Shown: piece after piece, positions 52,301 through 52,905 of the stretch
How the letters are laid out: every line of letters begins with the position of its first letter
Position numbering within the stretch: the stretch's first letter is position 1
NCBI GenBank assembly: GCA_946811185.2
Contig: OX328108.1
Location: forward strand, 6,161,501-6,225,500
Direction: 5' to 3'
Length of the DNA stretch: 64,000 nt
DNA from: Hippopus hippopus
Lineage: Eukaryota > Mollusca > Bivalvia > Cardiida > Cardiidae
The notes under the pieces: model-generated
Seen by the model: only the letters and a program-made list of their open reading frames with translations
Databases searched by the model: none
Told to the model about the DNA's origin: nothing
Position numbers and translations under genes: made by a program

Positions 52301-52905
52301 AGTCCCATCTAAGGCAATATTTATTTATTTGTTTATTTATTCATTTACGTGTATTTATTTATCTATTACTATTATTATTATTATTTATTATTTTCTTCAA
52401 AATATCTCTTTTCTAGCACACCCTCCCTTTCCGAAATTTAGCACCCATATCTAGATTAATTACCCTTTGATGAATCTTCTTAATGCATCATACCAAGGGT
52501 TGTCTGCAAGAGCCAAGGTGATAATAAGCCCTTCAATATACGACAAAATTGTAGAATTGTTCAAATTCAAAGCATTTGTAAACGACACTATTAATTGTGT
52601 CTAAAATGATAGATTGTTTCTTTTATAGGACAGAAAACATCTTATGAAAAGAAGAAAATGCTGTAACCAGCGTTTTCTCCTTTTCCAAAATTGTTTTCAT
52701 AAGACCCCTCCCCCTCGCCAACCTTCCTCAGAGTCCTTAAATACACAGTTCTGTGGTACTTAAAGAATCAAAGCACTGTTTACCTGTACGGTGCGCCTTT
52801 AACCTGTAGACGAGACCCATCACTGGCTTCTGCGTCTTTTTCGTCCATTACGAAAACTGCATTGTCGTGAACACGATTAGATTTCAATCCGTTAGACTCT
52901 GCCAT
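4246..52905 (-). CDS. white-like: White-like ABCG half-transporter, whole gene (19 coding exons)
   Basis: Joined exons give 2004 nt, 667 residues plus stop, close to the usual White length of just under 700. The N-terminal half is an ABC ATPase: Walker A GASGSGKT (104-111), Q-loop YVQQDD (149-154), signature ISGGE (213-217), Walker B LLFCDE (233-238) and H-loop histidine 270. NPADFY (316-321) leads to six predicted membrane helices at about 410-430, 440-461, 493-512, 520-538, 549-571 and 636-659. ATPase-before-membrane order and a single ATPase define an ABCG half-transporter, which works as a dimer. [17 protein letters not shown]...LYR and LSWFKYANE match the White subfamily, which in insects moves pigment precursors; the substrate here is unknown. 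Frame is unbroken over 18 junctions, all GT-AG. The start has an in-frame upstream TAA and AAAATGG context. ABCG1-type is the main alternative, less likely. Confidence 0.97.
4440..4616 (-). mobile_element. Family A MITE (inverted, shortened)
   Basis: TTAACCCTTTACCATACGAT on the left and CGTAAAGGGTTAA on the right; most of the central hairpin is deleted or replaced. Confidence 0.65.
4743..6823 (+). mobile_element. Non-autonomous TIR element, interrupted
   Basis: Ends are the inverted 12-mers GTGGCATTTGTC (4743-4754) and GACAAATGCCAC (6812-6823). The left 0.7 kb, including GAACCAGTTCG-type text near 5060-5095, matches the element at 30533-31274 read on the other strand. The right end also matches. 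The difference is a Helitron-like insertion at 5451-6776. No transposase ORF is visible. Confidence 0.75.
5451..6776 (-). mobile_element. Helitron-like (pearl/HINE-type) element with tandem core
   Basis: Read on the minus strand, it begins near CAGGAGGGCCAAGATGGCCC (a small palindrome). It ends with a GCACTTCGTGC hairpin, then TCAGGTGAG and CTAA, the Helitron CTRR terminus. Internal direct repeats of about 166 bp occur (TAGTGGAC motifs at 5755, 5921 and 6087), then a second repeat set at about 6300-6720. Comparison with 30.5-31.3 kb shows the insertion point inside the host element. No Rep/helicase is present, so it is non-autonomous. Confidence 0.72.
6960..7374 (-). mobile_element. Nested family A MITE fragments
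   Basis: At least three incomplete hairpin cores occur (near 7000, 7120 and 7220), each followed by TACCCTTC-like text, ending in TTTGGTAAAAGA-TTAA at 7371-7374. The TTAA end lies about 10 nt from the exon 18 donor. Confidence 0.7.
7385..7464 (-). CDS. white-like: White-like exon 18 (cysteine-containing external loop)
   Basis: 80 nt completing Asp607, then [20 protein letters not shown] and YLNYSK. C608 and C617 could form the intramolecular disulfide of ABCG loop 3, and N613-S-T is a glycosylation sequon. Acceptor CAACAG, donor AAG|GTCTGT (C at +3, weaker than the others). It is sandwiched between two family A MITEs, ending about 10 nt from the donor and starting about 24 nt from the acceptor. 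Sequence is less conserved, but the phases fit both neighbours. Confidence 0.88.
7488..7716 (-). mobile_element. Family A MITE upstream of exon 18
   Basis: TTCTTTACCACACCATCCCC at the left and ATTGGTAAAGAGTCAA at the right. A near-perfect hairpin runs through GAGAAAATGCTGGTAACCAG at about 7560-7590. A further shortened copy lies at about 7805-7980. Confidence 0.8.
8135..8335 (+). mobile_element. tRNA-derived SINE (variant subfamily)
   Basis: A-box-like GAGTGGCTCAGTGGC and B-box-like GGTTCAAGCC are followed by the shared SINE body (GACTCAAATAATGTTGAAAG) and a (CAAT)n tail. A related inverted copy with the same tRNA head lies at about 35130-35345. Confidence 0.7.
8382..10560. mobile_element. 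CAGGG-ended TIR element (hAT-like) carrying a LINE fragment
   Basis: Outer ends are CAGGGTTCCC (8382-8391) and GGGAACCCTG (10551-10560). The next bases also pair in part, and GCGCCA / TTTCGCCAA motifs recur near both ends. ATTGT flanks both sides (8377-8381 and 10561-10565), a probable 5-bp target duplication. CAGGG termini are typical of hAT elements, though most hATs duplicate 8 bp. The inside has no hAT transposase; it holds a LINE-derived ORF and poly-A/T tracts. Confidence 0.65.
9302..10054 (-). pseudogene. LINE reverse-transcriptase C-terminal fragment
   Basis: A 250-residue open frame, the longest in the window. [19 protein letters not shown], then [19 protein letters not shown], is the cysteine/histidine region found after the RT domain of non-LTR retrotransposons (zf-RVT-like). 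The second cysteine of the usual CxLC is Tyr. No RT catalytic YxDD or endonuclease domain is present upstream, so this is a 5'-truncated, probably inactive copy. The frame is otherwise intact, implying fairly recent insertion. Residue identity is from family knowledge; the exact clade is unknown. Confidence 0.7.
10665..10860. mobile_element. Fold-back MITE, family D
   Basis: Central GATTGGCTAAA and TTTAGCCAATC arms with AAATTTGAAGTA-type flanks, ending ATACGGACC. Other copies are at 37931-38114, 56945-57110, 59340-59475 (with a half at 59165-59290) and a half copy at 26045-26155. Confidence 0.7.
10865..11165. repeat. Dispersed repeat also found at 18430-18755
   Basis: AGTGAGTGTGCCAATGCTCA through CTGTTGTACGAGTTCC to TTTGAAAACAGCCGACTAA matches, with divergence, the segment inserted in the first Helitron-like copy at 18.4-18.75 kb. 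It ends CTAA in both, so it may be a related Helitron-like 3' part. Confidence 0.5.
11212..11312 (-). CDS. white-like: White-like exon 17 (external loop)
   Basis: 101 nt, residues 573-606 plus [21 protein letters not shown] then LLSVNQW is the most recognisable part of the ABCG C-terminal loop (S.P.YL.WL.YLSWF.YANE). Acceptor TTTTCAG, donor G|GTAAAC, phase 1. Confidence 0.97.
11355..12298. mobile_element. Cluster of four family A MITEs between exons 17 and 16
   Basis: Copies at about 11355-11580 (inverted, with full hairpin at about 11425-11480), 11540-11760, 11800-12000 (inverted) and 12025-12298. The last ends AAAGAG-TTAA only 12-13 nt from the exon 16 donor. The 0.9 kb is almost wholly MITE. 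Confidence 0.75.
12311..12416 (-). CDS. white-like: White-like exon 16 (TM5)
   Basis: 106 nt, residues 538-572 plus GA of Glu573. [20 protein letters not shown] is the conserved loop, and [15 protein letters not shown] is TM5, ending in the diagnostic GGFFxNS. Acceptor CTGTCAG, donor GA|GTAAGT. A family A MITE starts 12-13 nt inside the following intron. Confidence 0.97.
12465..12632 (+). mobile_element. Family C MITE, partial
   Basis: GCCATGCTCTATGAAAAAGG start, TATCGACTCATGTCAGCCTG hairpin and CATGTCAAAGGACC. It is cut by a G-run at about 12631-12643 and the SINE that follows. Confidence 0.7.
12645..12915 (+). mobile_element. tRNA-derived SINE, 5'-truncated
   Basis: SINE body from TTGGCCAATTTCTTTC to GAAAGTGGTATTAAACACC with a degenerate ACAAACGAACAC tail. 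It lies exactly between two family C copies, so it may have inserted within or beside one. Confidence 0.65.
12918..13184 (+). mobile_element. Family C MITE, near full length
   Basis: Starts GTGCTCTGTGAAAAGGGGGC and ends AGCATGGCTCAAA. A hairpin, CAGCCTGCGCAGTCCGCGCA onward, lies at about 12978-13005. Body motifs are GTCAAAGGACC, GGATCCATAATTATGTGATG and GATGCATTAAGCCCCC. Ends are inverted repeats (about 25 bp); no clear target duplication. Confidence 0.8.
13190..13880. mobile_element. Degenerate family A fragments flanking exon 15
   Basis: Fragments at about 13200-13350 (AATACTTTCGATTTGGAGAA) and 13640-13880 (hairpin largely lost). Exon 15 itself (13489-13566) lies between them. Confidence 0.5.
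13489..13566 (-). CDS. white-like: White-like exon 15 (TM4)
   Basis: 78 nt. Completes Gly512, then [19 protein letters not shown] and NTAVSF plus G. The hydrophobic stretch at about 520-538 is TM4, and the VANTAVSFG end matches the family. Acceptor GTTTCAG, donor TTTG|GTAAGT. Confidence 0.95.
14526..14757 (-). mobile_element. Family A MITE beside exon 14
   Basis: Starts TTAATCCTTTACCAAACAGC and ends near CATCTGGTACAGATTCAA. The hairpin core AATGCTGGTAGCCAGCATT is intact. A 21-base G run at about 14486-14506 precedes it. Confidence 0.8.
14771..14828 (-). CDS. white-like: White-like exon 14 (TM3)
   Basis: 58 nt encoding [19 protein letters not shown] plus G of Gly512, a membrane helix ending with the family's YxMVG. 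Acceptor CTTTCAG, donor G|GTAAGT, phase 1. A family A MITE ends about 14 nt from the donor. Confidence 0.95.
15105..15415 (-). repeat. Dispersed repeat with GC hairpin (TATACCCCCG)
   Basis: Contains TATACCCCCGAAAACATTCG and its pairing TTTTGCGGGGGTATA, preceded by GACGGACGGACAGACAGG. This hairpin-ended text is a common bivalve repeat style. Class uncertain; a Helitron-like 3' end is possible. Confidence 0.45.
15605..15697 (-). CDS. white-like: White-like exon 13 (intracellular loop)
   Basis: 93 nt, 31 codons. [19 protein letters not shown] and [12 protein letters not shown] match the conserved ABCG pattern (F..E.P.F.RE...LYR...YF..K..AE). Acceptor GATTTCAG, donor GAG|GTATGT. The TTAA end of a family A MITE lies about 17 nt upstream of the acceptor, so the branch-point region may derive from the MITE edge. 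Confidence 0.96.
15716..16151 (-). mobile_element. Tandem dimer of family A MITEs abutting exon 13
   Basis: Begins TTAACCCTTTACCACATAAT and ends TTTGGTAAAGAG-TTAA, with an internal junction at about 15930. Both hairpins (about 15775-15835 and 15980-16040) are nearly perfect. The left TTAA is about 17 nt from the exon 13 acceptor. Confidence 0.8.
16245..16570. mobile_element. Family B hairpin relic followed by family A copy
   Basis: Family B text GGATCCAAGAACAGACTGCA at about 16258, then family A from about 16345 to 16565 with a mutated core (AACAATGAGGACAAG) that no longer pairs. Confidence 0.6.
16899..17030 (-). CDS. white-like: White-like exon 12 (TM1-TM2)
   Basis: 132 nt, 44 codons. [13 protein letters not shown] completes TM1, [12 protein letters not shown] is a near-invariant ABCG loop, and [14 protein letters not shown] forms TM2. 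Acceptor TTGTAG, donor AAT|GTAAGT, both phase 0. A family A MITE begins about 38 nt upstream of the acceptor. Confidence 0.97.
17068..17480. mobile_element. Two degraded family A MITEs
   Basis: About 17068-17278 (CAGCATTTTCTCCTTTTC arm kept, opposite arm lost) and 17300-17480. 17485-18150 beyond has no gene or clearly assigned repeat, though AAGCCCCCTTTTCC occurs twice. Confidence 0.55.
18163..20018 (+). mobile_element. Helitron-like element, copy 1 (with insertion)
   Basis: Starts CAAGAGGGCCAAGATGGCCC, the same palindrome as the 5451-6776 element, and ends GAGCTAA. The body is made of units of about 160-360 bp bearing GACGGATCAAAATTTC, GAAATTATTTCAAAATCTGA and GGAGGAGAAGATGTTTAAAG. A different dispersed repeat interrupts it at about 18430-18755. 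The terminal hairpin is missing, so the right end is deleted and fused to copy 2. Confidence 0.65.
20021..21371 (+). mobile_element. Helitron-like element, copy 2, with intact 3' terminus
   Basis: Starts AACAAGTGGGCAAAGATGGC. Four direct repeats with GCCATRTTT starts at 20519, 20679, 20845 and 21011 give a unit of 160-166 bp. The 3' end has hairpin GAGCACGTTGTGCTC (21346-21360), 7 nt, then CTAA (21368-21371) before T, matching Helitron/Helentron rules. No Rep/helicase coding. Confidence 0.75.
21488..21650. mobile_element. Family B MITE
   Basis: GTAGATCAAGATCAGACTGC directly followed by CAGTCTGATCTTGGATCTA, with no loop spacer, then GATAAGGGGATATTTCTCTC. 21650-22430 has no recognisable gene; one family A relic may start near 21690. 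Confidence 0.65.
22430..22848 (+). mobile_element. Two family A MITEs
   Basis: First about 22430-22610 with a decayed core; second 22624-22848 starting TTAACTCTTTACAAGATGAC, with a perfect hairpin around GAAAATGCTGGTTACCAGC, ending GTTTGGTAAGG. Confidence 0.75.
23192..23297 (-). CDS. white-like: White-like exon 11 (connecting helix, start of TM1)
   Basis: 106 nt, residues 382-417. [19 protein letters not shown] is the amphipathic connecting helix (WxxQFxxLxxR in the family), then [15 protein letters not shown] enters the first membrane helix. Acceptor TTATCAG, donor TTT|GTATGT, phase 0. The intron after it is 6.2 kb and contains the paired Helitron-like repeats. Confidence 0.96.
23370..23560 (+). 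mobile_element. Family A MITE remnant
   Basis: Core GGGAAAAGGAAAAATGCTGG with complement, about 23440-23490, then AAAACTCAGGATTTAGTG. Left third lost. Confidence 0.65.
23771..23799 (-). CDS. white-like: White-like exon 10 (29-nt microexon)
   Basis: Only 29 nt: FEEAFSSTS plus AG of an Arg codon. Acceptor TTTTTCAG and donor AAG|GTAAGA are both strong. It is too short for gene finders to see easily, but it is needed to keep phase between exon 9 (phase 0) and exon 11, which needs one base to complete Arg382. Skipping it would shift the frame before the membrane domain. Confidence 0.87.
23873..23965. mobile_element. Family B MITE hairpin
   Basis: ATAGATCAAGATCAGACTGC and GCAGTCTGATCTTGGGTCCA around loop GCAGAAGAT. 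It lies about 75 nt upstream of the 29-nt exon 10. Confidence 0.65.
24017..24300 (+). mobile_element. Family C MITE
   Basis: GAGCCATGGCCTCTGAAAAG start, hairpin at about 24072-24112 (CAGCCTGCGCATGTCCACAC), and ATGCATTAAGCCACCTTTTG end. Confidence 0.75.
24325..24525 (+). mobile_element. Family B MITE
   Basis: TTAACCTGCTAAATAAGTGG left end; hairpin GATACAAGATCAGGCTGCA with GCAGTCTGATCTTGATC; GTGAGTCGCACTCAGCAGC right end. Confidence 0.75.
24850..25670. repeat. Tandem duplication of about 545 bp including a SINE
   Basis: 24850-25120 and 25395-25670 align along their whole length (CATTTCATTGTTATGCAGTG / CATTTCATTGTGATGCAGTG, AAGAGAGATAACTC in both), with dispersed mismatches. Each is followed by an inverted tRNA-SINE (25085-25388 and 25645-25840), so SINE and flank were duplicated together. 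Confidence 0.75.
25085..25388 (-). mobile_element. tRNA-derived SINE
   Basis: On the minus strand: tRNA-like head with TAGCTCAGTCGG-type A box and GGTTCGATCCCC B box, then SINE body. Shared by about ten copies in the window. Consensus is about 310 bp with a (CAAT)n tail. Confidence 0.8.
25869..25964 (-). CDS. white-like: White-like exon 9 (cytosolic linker)
   Basis: 96 nt, 32 codons. [18 protein letters not shown] is the variable linker between ATPase and membrane domain; White proteins have a similar KICDxF start. It has three cysteines and several acidic residues. Acceptor TTTCAG, donor ATT|GTAAGT, phase 0. A SINE fragment and the tandem duplication described separately lie just inside the next intron. 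Confidence 0.93.
26420..26790 (-). mobile_element. Fold-back element E, copy 1
   Basis: Terminal arms GGTGTTAAAATGCATTTGGA and TCATTTTAACACC pair over about 50 bp around an interior with TGACCTGGCAACTTTTAACC. The same element, opposite orientation, is at 40385-40760. No coding capacity. Confidence 0.65.
26906..27008 (-). CDS. white-like: White-like exon 8 (NPADFY motif)
   Basis: 103 nt, residues 306-340. [11 protein letters not shown] is the ABCG hallmark ending the nucleotide-binding domain, with N316-Y321 as the NPADFY core. [19 protein letters not shown] then starts the connecting helix. Acceptor TTGTAG, donor GAG|GTAATA, phase 0. Confidence 0.96.
27575..28111. mobile_element. Family A MITE then inverted tRNA-SINE
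   Basis: Family A about 27575-27805 ends GTTTGGTAAAGGGTTAG. The SINE about 27815-28111 reads on the minus strand, with GATAACTCAGTCGG (A box) and a damaged B box. It ends about 20 nt from the exon 7 donor. Confidence 0.7.
28132..28203 (-). CDS. white-like: White-like exon 7
   Basis: 72 nt completing His282, then [19 protein letters not shown] and KFYA. This is the beta strand after the H-loop shared by ABCG transporters (LLLMSEGRxAYxG). Acceptor TTTTACAG, donor GG|GTAATT. A tRNA-derived SINE ends about 20 nt beyond the donor. Confidence 0.95.
28384..28664 (-). mobile_element. Family A MITE with duplicated arm
   Basis: TTAACCCTTTACCACACAAT to TTTGGTAAAGATTTAA. The right hairpin arm segment (ACAATGTTTTCTACCCTTCC and following) is present twice, making this copy about 50 bp longer. 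A partial copy follows at 28720-28880. Confidence 0.75.
28888..29141 (+). mobile_element. Family C MITE beside exon 6
   Basis: CTGTGAAAAGGGGGCTTAAT, hairpin CAGCCTGCGCAATCCGCACA at about 28940, and right end TAGAGCATGGCTC. It ends about 16 nt from the exon 6 donor. Confidence 0.8.
29157..29323 (-). CDS. white-like: White-like exon 6 (Walker B, D-loop, H-loop)
   Basis: 167 nt, residues 227-281 plus two bases. Reads [19 protein letters not shown], giving Walker B with catalytic Glu238 and the D-loop SGLDS, then [18 protein letters not shown] with the switch histidine at 270. All catalytic residues are intact, so this is not a degenerate ATPase. Acceptor TTTAG, donor CA|GTAAGT. A family C MITE ends about 16 nt from the donor. 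Confidence 0.97.
29480..30160. mobile_element. Family A and B relics in intron 5
   Basis: Family A fragments at about 29490-29640 and 29955-30160 (core arms partly lost), and family B at 29735-29830 with both arms changed together (CAAACTGC / GCAGTTTG). Confidence 0.6.
30259..30429 (-). CDS. white-like: White-like exon 5 (ABC signature)
   Basis: 171 nt, residues 170-226 (57 codons). Contains the helical subdomain ([11 protein letters not shown]), the [10 protein letters not shown] lead and the signature [14 protein letters not shown]. The canonical LSGG is ISGG here and the usual ERKR is EMRR, conservative variants for ABCG. Acceptor TACCAG, donor GAA|GTAAGT, phase 0 at both ends. Confidence 0.97.
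30533..31274 (-). mobile_element. Uninterrupted copy of the 4743-6823 TIR element
   Basis: Ends GTGGCATTTGTC and GACAATTGCCAC. Inner text such as GAACGAACTGGTTTTGGAACG (inverted in the other copy) matches. It lacks the Helitron-like insertion, so it serves as an empty-site reference. About 742 bp, no ORF of note. Confidence 0.75.
31507..31650 (+). mobile_element. tRNA-like SINE head with 5S-repeat leader
   Basis: GTGGTAGAGCCTTTGCCATG and AAGTTCAATTCACGCC resemble A and B boxes. The preceding CCTTGCCATAGAGCTAGC closely resembles the leader of the 5S-derived repeats at 53.9-54.7 kb. Confidence 0.45.
31740..32050 (+). mobile_element. Family A MITE plus duplicated right half
   Basis: Full hairpin at about 31855-31910, then a second copy of the right arm (CAGCATTTTCTCCTTTTCCC) at about 31980. 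Both are followed by AGCTTCTTCCCCAGGATTGT, so a direct duplication of about 120 bp occurred after insertion. Confidence 0.7.
32089..32278 (-). CDS. white-like: White-like exon 4 (Walker A to Q-loop)
   Basis: 190 nt, residues 106-169. Begins by completing Ser106, then [11 protein letters not shown] with the catalytic lysine at 110. Continues through TGDIHVNGV to the Q-loop [18 protein letters not shown], a close match to ABCG transporters. Acceptor is CACAG and donor AGA|GTAAGT, phase 0. A partial family A MITE lies about 40 nt past the donor. Confidence 0.97.
32535..32845 (-). mobile_element. tRNA-derived SINE
   Basis: Inverted; tRNA head at the right with TAGCTCAGTC-like A box and GTTTGAACC? 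pattern decayed; body ATTTCGGTTATATTGTGGC. Confidence 0.7.
33065..33450. mobile_element. SINE-subfamily body and family A MITE
   Basis: 33065-33245 resembles 36725-36960 (TTTCCTGGCTATCTCACA-type text). Family A hairpin lies at about 33285-33350 with the outer right arm to 33425. A G run lies at about 33656-33671. Confidence 0.55.
33510..34190. mobile_element. Family B and A relics
   Basis: Family B at 33515-33600 and 33785-33870, and family A at about 33890-34130 with a further right-arm piece to 34190. All diverged. Confidence 0.6.
34247..34341. repeat. Inverted repeat (GATTCGGATAAGACTTGG)
   Basis: GATTCGGATAAGACTTGG at the left pairs, with one extra base and few mismatches, with CCAAGTCCAAGCCGAATC at the right, enclosing a GGCCGATCGG centre. 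No match to families A-D. Confidence 0.6.
34420..35050. mobile_element. Family A then family B MITE
   Basis: Family A about 34420-34635 (GGAGCAAATGCTGGTTACTT core, weakened) and family B 34880-35050 with strong hairpin GATCAAGATCAGACTGCACA. Confidence 0.65.
35130..35345 (-). mobile_element. tRNA-derived SINE (variant subfamily)
   Basis: Minus-strand head GTGGCTCAGTGGTAAAG, then B-box-like GGCTCCAGGTTTGAGCC. Same subfamily as 8135-8335. Confidence 0.65.
35419..35467 (-). CDS. white-like: White-like exon 3 (start of Walker A)
   Basis: Only 49 nt. Encodes [16 protein letters not shown] and the first two bases of Ser106, so the Walker A loop GASGSGKT is split across exons 3 and 4. Acceptor CCTCAG follows an unbroken pyrimidine run; donor is AG|GTATGT. 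A family A MITE begins only about 27 nt upstream of the acceptor, at 35494. Confidence 0.94.
35494..36130. mobile_element. Three family A MITEs next to exon 3
   Basis: 35494-35722 is full length and inverted (TTAACCCATTACCACACAAT ... GGTAAGGAGTTAA), with a perfect hairpin at about 35560-35605. More diverged copies lie at about 35735-35950 and 35960-36125. Confidence 0.8.
36541..36704. repeat. Fold-back with 42-bp arms
   Basis: GGAATATTATGCTGTAGTGA onward (36541-36582) pairs with 36663-36704, with one mismatch, around an 80-nt GC-richer spacer (CTCGCTCGACCTTCGTTC). Not related to families A-E by eye. Confidence 0.8.
36725..36960 (-). mobile_element. tRNA-derived SINE, second subfamily
   Basis: Minus strand reads GCCTGGCTGGTTAGCTCAGT, GGTTAGCATATCGTACTCAT and a damaged B box. 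Body GTGAGATAGCCAGGAAATGC. Confidence 0.65.
37140..37600. repeat. Unclassified repeat with two GTCGCCTT(C/T)TACGACATGC motifs
   Basis: The motif occurs at about 37274 and 37522 (250 bp apart), each followed by text ending in GGGGTCCCACAGG or GGGACCCCACGGG. Looks like two units of one element; class unknown. Confidence 0.45.
37690..37835 (-). CDS. white-like: White-like exon 2
   Basis: Acceptor TTTACAG and donor G|GTAAGA. Encodes residues 41-89, including [10 protein letters not shown], which is the start of the ABCG ATPase fold, then a cysteine-rich insertion (RMCCRG) and TKQVLRN leading to the first ATPase strand. The Cys-containing insertion before a K(H/Q)LL(K/R)N motif is typical of White rather than of ABCG1/ABCG4. 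The same exon joins both alternative first exons. Confidence 0.93.
37931..38114. mobile_element. Fold-back MITE, family D (best copy)
   Basis: AGTAACAAAACTTCTGATTG-type arm with GGCTAAACCATTTGGTTTAG centre; arms pair over about 50 bp. 38120-38935 shows no gene or repeat I can name. Confidence 0.75.
38940..39245 (-). mobile_element. Family A MITE copies downstream of exon 1b
   Basis: Core at about 38990-39060 interrupted by AATTAACCTT, and a second partial right arm at about 39160-39240. It ends about 36 nt from the exon 1b donor. Confidence 0.6.
39282..39364 (-). CDS. white-like: White-like alternative first exon 1b
   Basis: Starts ATG in AACTATGG with an in-frame TAA two codons upstream. 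It encodes 27 residues ([19 protein letters not shown] onward) plus CG, then donor CCG|GTAAAT. The phase equals that of exon 1a, and CG plus the first base of exon 2 again gives Arg, so both fuse correctly to RSHGQTS. This would give a 654-residue isoform. No cDNA is visible here; it is inferred from splice phase, start context and stop placement. It could be a retained second promoter or, less likely, a chance ORF. Confidence 0.72.
39880..40165. mobile_element. Family B MITE, expanded copy
   Basis: AGTCTGCTCTAGATG and TGCAGTCTGATCTTGATCTG arms are separated by about 150 bp of unrelated sequence, so the hairpin is split. 39400-39880 holds GAAAGTCA-rich text without any gene. Confidence 0.5.
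40385..40760 (+). mobile_element. Fold-back element E, copy 2
   Basis: AGTAACAATAAAGCCCAAAA start; interior CTGCCAGGTAGCCATATC is the complement of copy 1 at 26420-26790. Arms pair at both ends. Confidence 0.65.
41028..41588 (+). mobile_element. Family C MITE split by a SINE
   Basis: GAGCCATGCTCTGTTAACAG at 41028 and AAAAGGGGGCTTGATATATC from 41344 are the two sides of one family C copy. The hairpin CAGCCTGCGCAGG and end ACAGAACATAGCTC complete it. Confidence 0.75.
41055..41345 (+). mobile_element. tRNA-derived SINE with conserved central domain
   Basis: Head GCACAGTCGGTAGAGCGTAG with B box GGGTTTAATTCCC, then TTTTGGATGAGACGTTAAAC and GCACATTAAAGAACC, a central domain seen in SINEs of many animals, ending AAATAAACGCAAATTCAATT. 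It interrupts a family C MITE, so it is the younger insertion. Confidence 0.75.
41590..42655. other. No gene; simple A-rich repeat and a weak inverted repeat
   Basis: (ATAAA)n lies at about 41878-41912. ATCTAACTTG/CACCGG motifs at 42320-42400 form an imperfect inverted repeat within about 42293-42428. A family B trace may occur near 42483. No convincing ORF. Confidence 0.5.
42660..43260. mobile_element. Two family A MITEs around a family B trace
   Basis: Inverted copy at about 42665-42890 (hairpin 42730-42785) and plus copy 43020-43258, ending GATTGTGTAGTGGAAGGA. The text between resembles a diverged family B copy. Confidence 0.7.
43505..43770 (-). mobile_element. Family C MITE
   Basis: Inverted; hairpin CAGCCTGCGCGGATTGCGCA at about 43690, then TGCAGATGCATCAAACCACC. 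A family B trace lies at about 43400-43460. Confidence 0.75.
43880..44100 (-). mobile_element. Family B MITE, well preserved
   Basis: Hairpin GTAGATCAAGATCAGACTGC with loop ACAGAACGT; outer text GTGCTCAGCGCGATTCACTG and TTGAAAGTTTCATTTAATTC. Confidence 0.8.
44163..44482 (-). mobile_element. tRNA-derived SINE, near full length
   Basis: Minus strand: CCCCGGTACCTCAGTTGG head, TTCGATTCCTGGCTCGGCC B-box region and full body to AACGGCGTTAAACACTATAC. Confidence 0.8.
44518..44760 (+). mobile_element. Family C MITE (rearranged order)
   Basis: Left end CCATGCTCTGGGAAAAAGGG, then GATGCATCTACGTAATGCAT and GGATCCATAAAATCC come before the hairpin, so the interior is inverted relative to most copies. Confidence 0.65.
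45121..45445. repeat. Tandem duplication, about 177-bp unit
   Basis: TCTGATTGTGCAGTTATAA at 45121 and 45298 begin two closely similar units sharing GTTCCTTGTCTAGCATCACA/TTACA and ATGTGGCTCTCT. Function unknown. 45445-46290 holds no recognisable gene. Confidence 0.75.
46560..47690 (+). pseudogene. Tc1-like transposase pseudogene
   Basis: Recognisable pieces in shifting frames: an N-terminal helix-turn-helix-like stretch from about 46600 ([20 protein letters not shown]), [15 protein letters not shown] near 46790, and [11 protein letters not shown] followed by [11 protein letters not shown] near 47330-47425, corresponding to the Tc1 DNARPH and following region. Several in-frame stops and frameshifts break it, so it is non-functional. 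Identification is by pattern with the DD34E family; I did not confirm the catalytic triad. Confidence 0.7.
47704..48614. mobile_element. Long-TIR fold-back element (MULE/hAT-like) nested in Tc1
   Basis: About 290 bp at each end are inverted copies (47705-47990 versus 48320-48610), for example CATTCGCTCGAACTTGTAAA and TTTACAAGTTCGAGCGAATG. Ends read ATAGGGGTCCGTAGTTTGA and, in complement, ATAGGGTTCCGTAGTTTGA. TGTGACAC flanks both sides (47696-47703 and 48615-48622). The centre is non-coding. Long TIRs suit Mutator-like elements (8-9 bp duplications), but hAT or P type is not excluded. Confidence 0.82.
48870..48993. repeat. Hairpin MITE with 55-nt arms
   Basis: Arm 48870-48924 (GTGAAAGATCGAAATTTATT...) pairs with 48939-48993. 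The loop is TAGCGCCTCCAGTAA. A one-arm relic with the same text lies at about 50930-50990. A C8T10 run follows at about 49033. Confidence 0.8.
49010..49925. other. No gene recognised; single family B trace
   Basis: Less AT-rich than its surroundings. A diverged family B hairpin lies at about 49715-49790 (GATCCGAGGTCAGACCACG). No ORF of note. Confidence 0.5.
49930..50233 (+). mobile_element. tRNA-derived SINE, full length
   Basis: CCAAGCCTCGGTAGCTCAGT head; B box GGATCGATCCCCAGC; body to GTTGAAAACGGCGGTAACATC. Confidence 0.85.
50322..50590 (+). mobile_element. Family C MITE, near full length
   Basis: GAGCTATGCTTTGTGAAAAG start, hairpin CAGCCTGCGCAATCCGCGCA at about 50380 and end CCCAGAGCATAGCTC. 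Confidence 0.82.
51025..51200 (-). mobile_element. Family A MITE, left-truncated
   Basis: Strong hairpin at about 51035-51095 (GAAAATGCTGGTAACCAGC) joined directly to the GTGAAAGATC hairpin relic on its left, so two MITEs recombined or nested here. Confidence 0.7.
51215..51482 (-). mobile_element. Family C MITE
   Basis: Both ends intact (GAGCCATGCTTTGGCAAAAG and complement ACACAGCGCGGCTC). Hairpin CGCGAACTGCGCAGGCTGAC at about 51405. Confidence 0.8.
51950..52095. mobile_element. Family B MITE, right part
   Basis: CAGATCAAAATAAGACTGCA and CATGCAGTCTGATTGTACG remain of the hairpin, plus TTTGAAATGGTAACATTTGG. Confidence 0.6.
52318..52396. repeat. TTTA/ATT microsatellite
   Basis: Interrupted TTTATTTATT then (ATT)n, following a tRNA-B-box-like GAGTTCGAGTCCC at about 52289, so it may be the tail of an old SINE. 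Confidence 0.6.
52530..52763 (+). mobile_element. Family A MITE next to exon 1a
   Basis: CAATATACGACAAAATTGTA, core GAAAATGCTGTAACCAGCG, and end TTCTGTGGTACTTAA. It ends about 20 nt from the exon 1a donor. Confidence 0.7.
52784..52905 (-). CDS. white-like: White-like exon 1a (first coding exon, long isoform)
   Basis: Encodes 40 residues from MAESNGLK to KGAPY plus two bases (AG) of an Arg codon. The ATG sits in AAAATGG, and TAA lies in frame 18 nt upstream, which fixes the start. The donor is CAG|GTAAAC. The segment is polar and acidic, as expected for the poorly conserved cytosolic N-terminus of ABCG proteins. Intron 1 is about 14.9 kb and contains exon 1b. A family A MITE ends about 20 nt beyond the donor. 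Confidence 0.88.
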
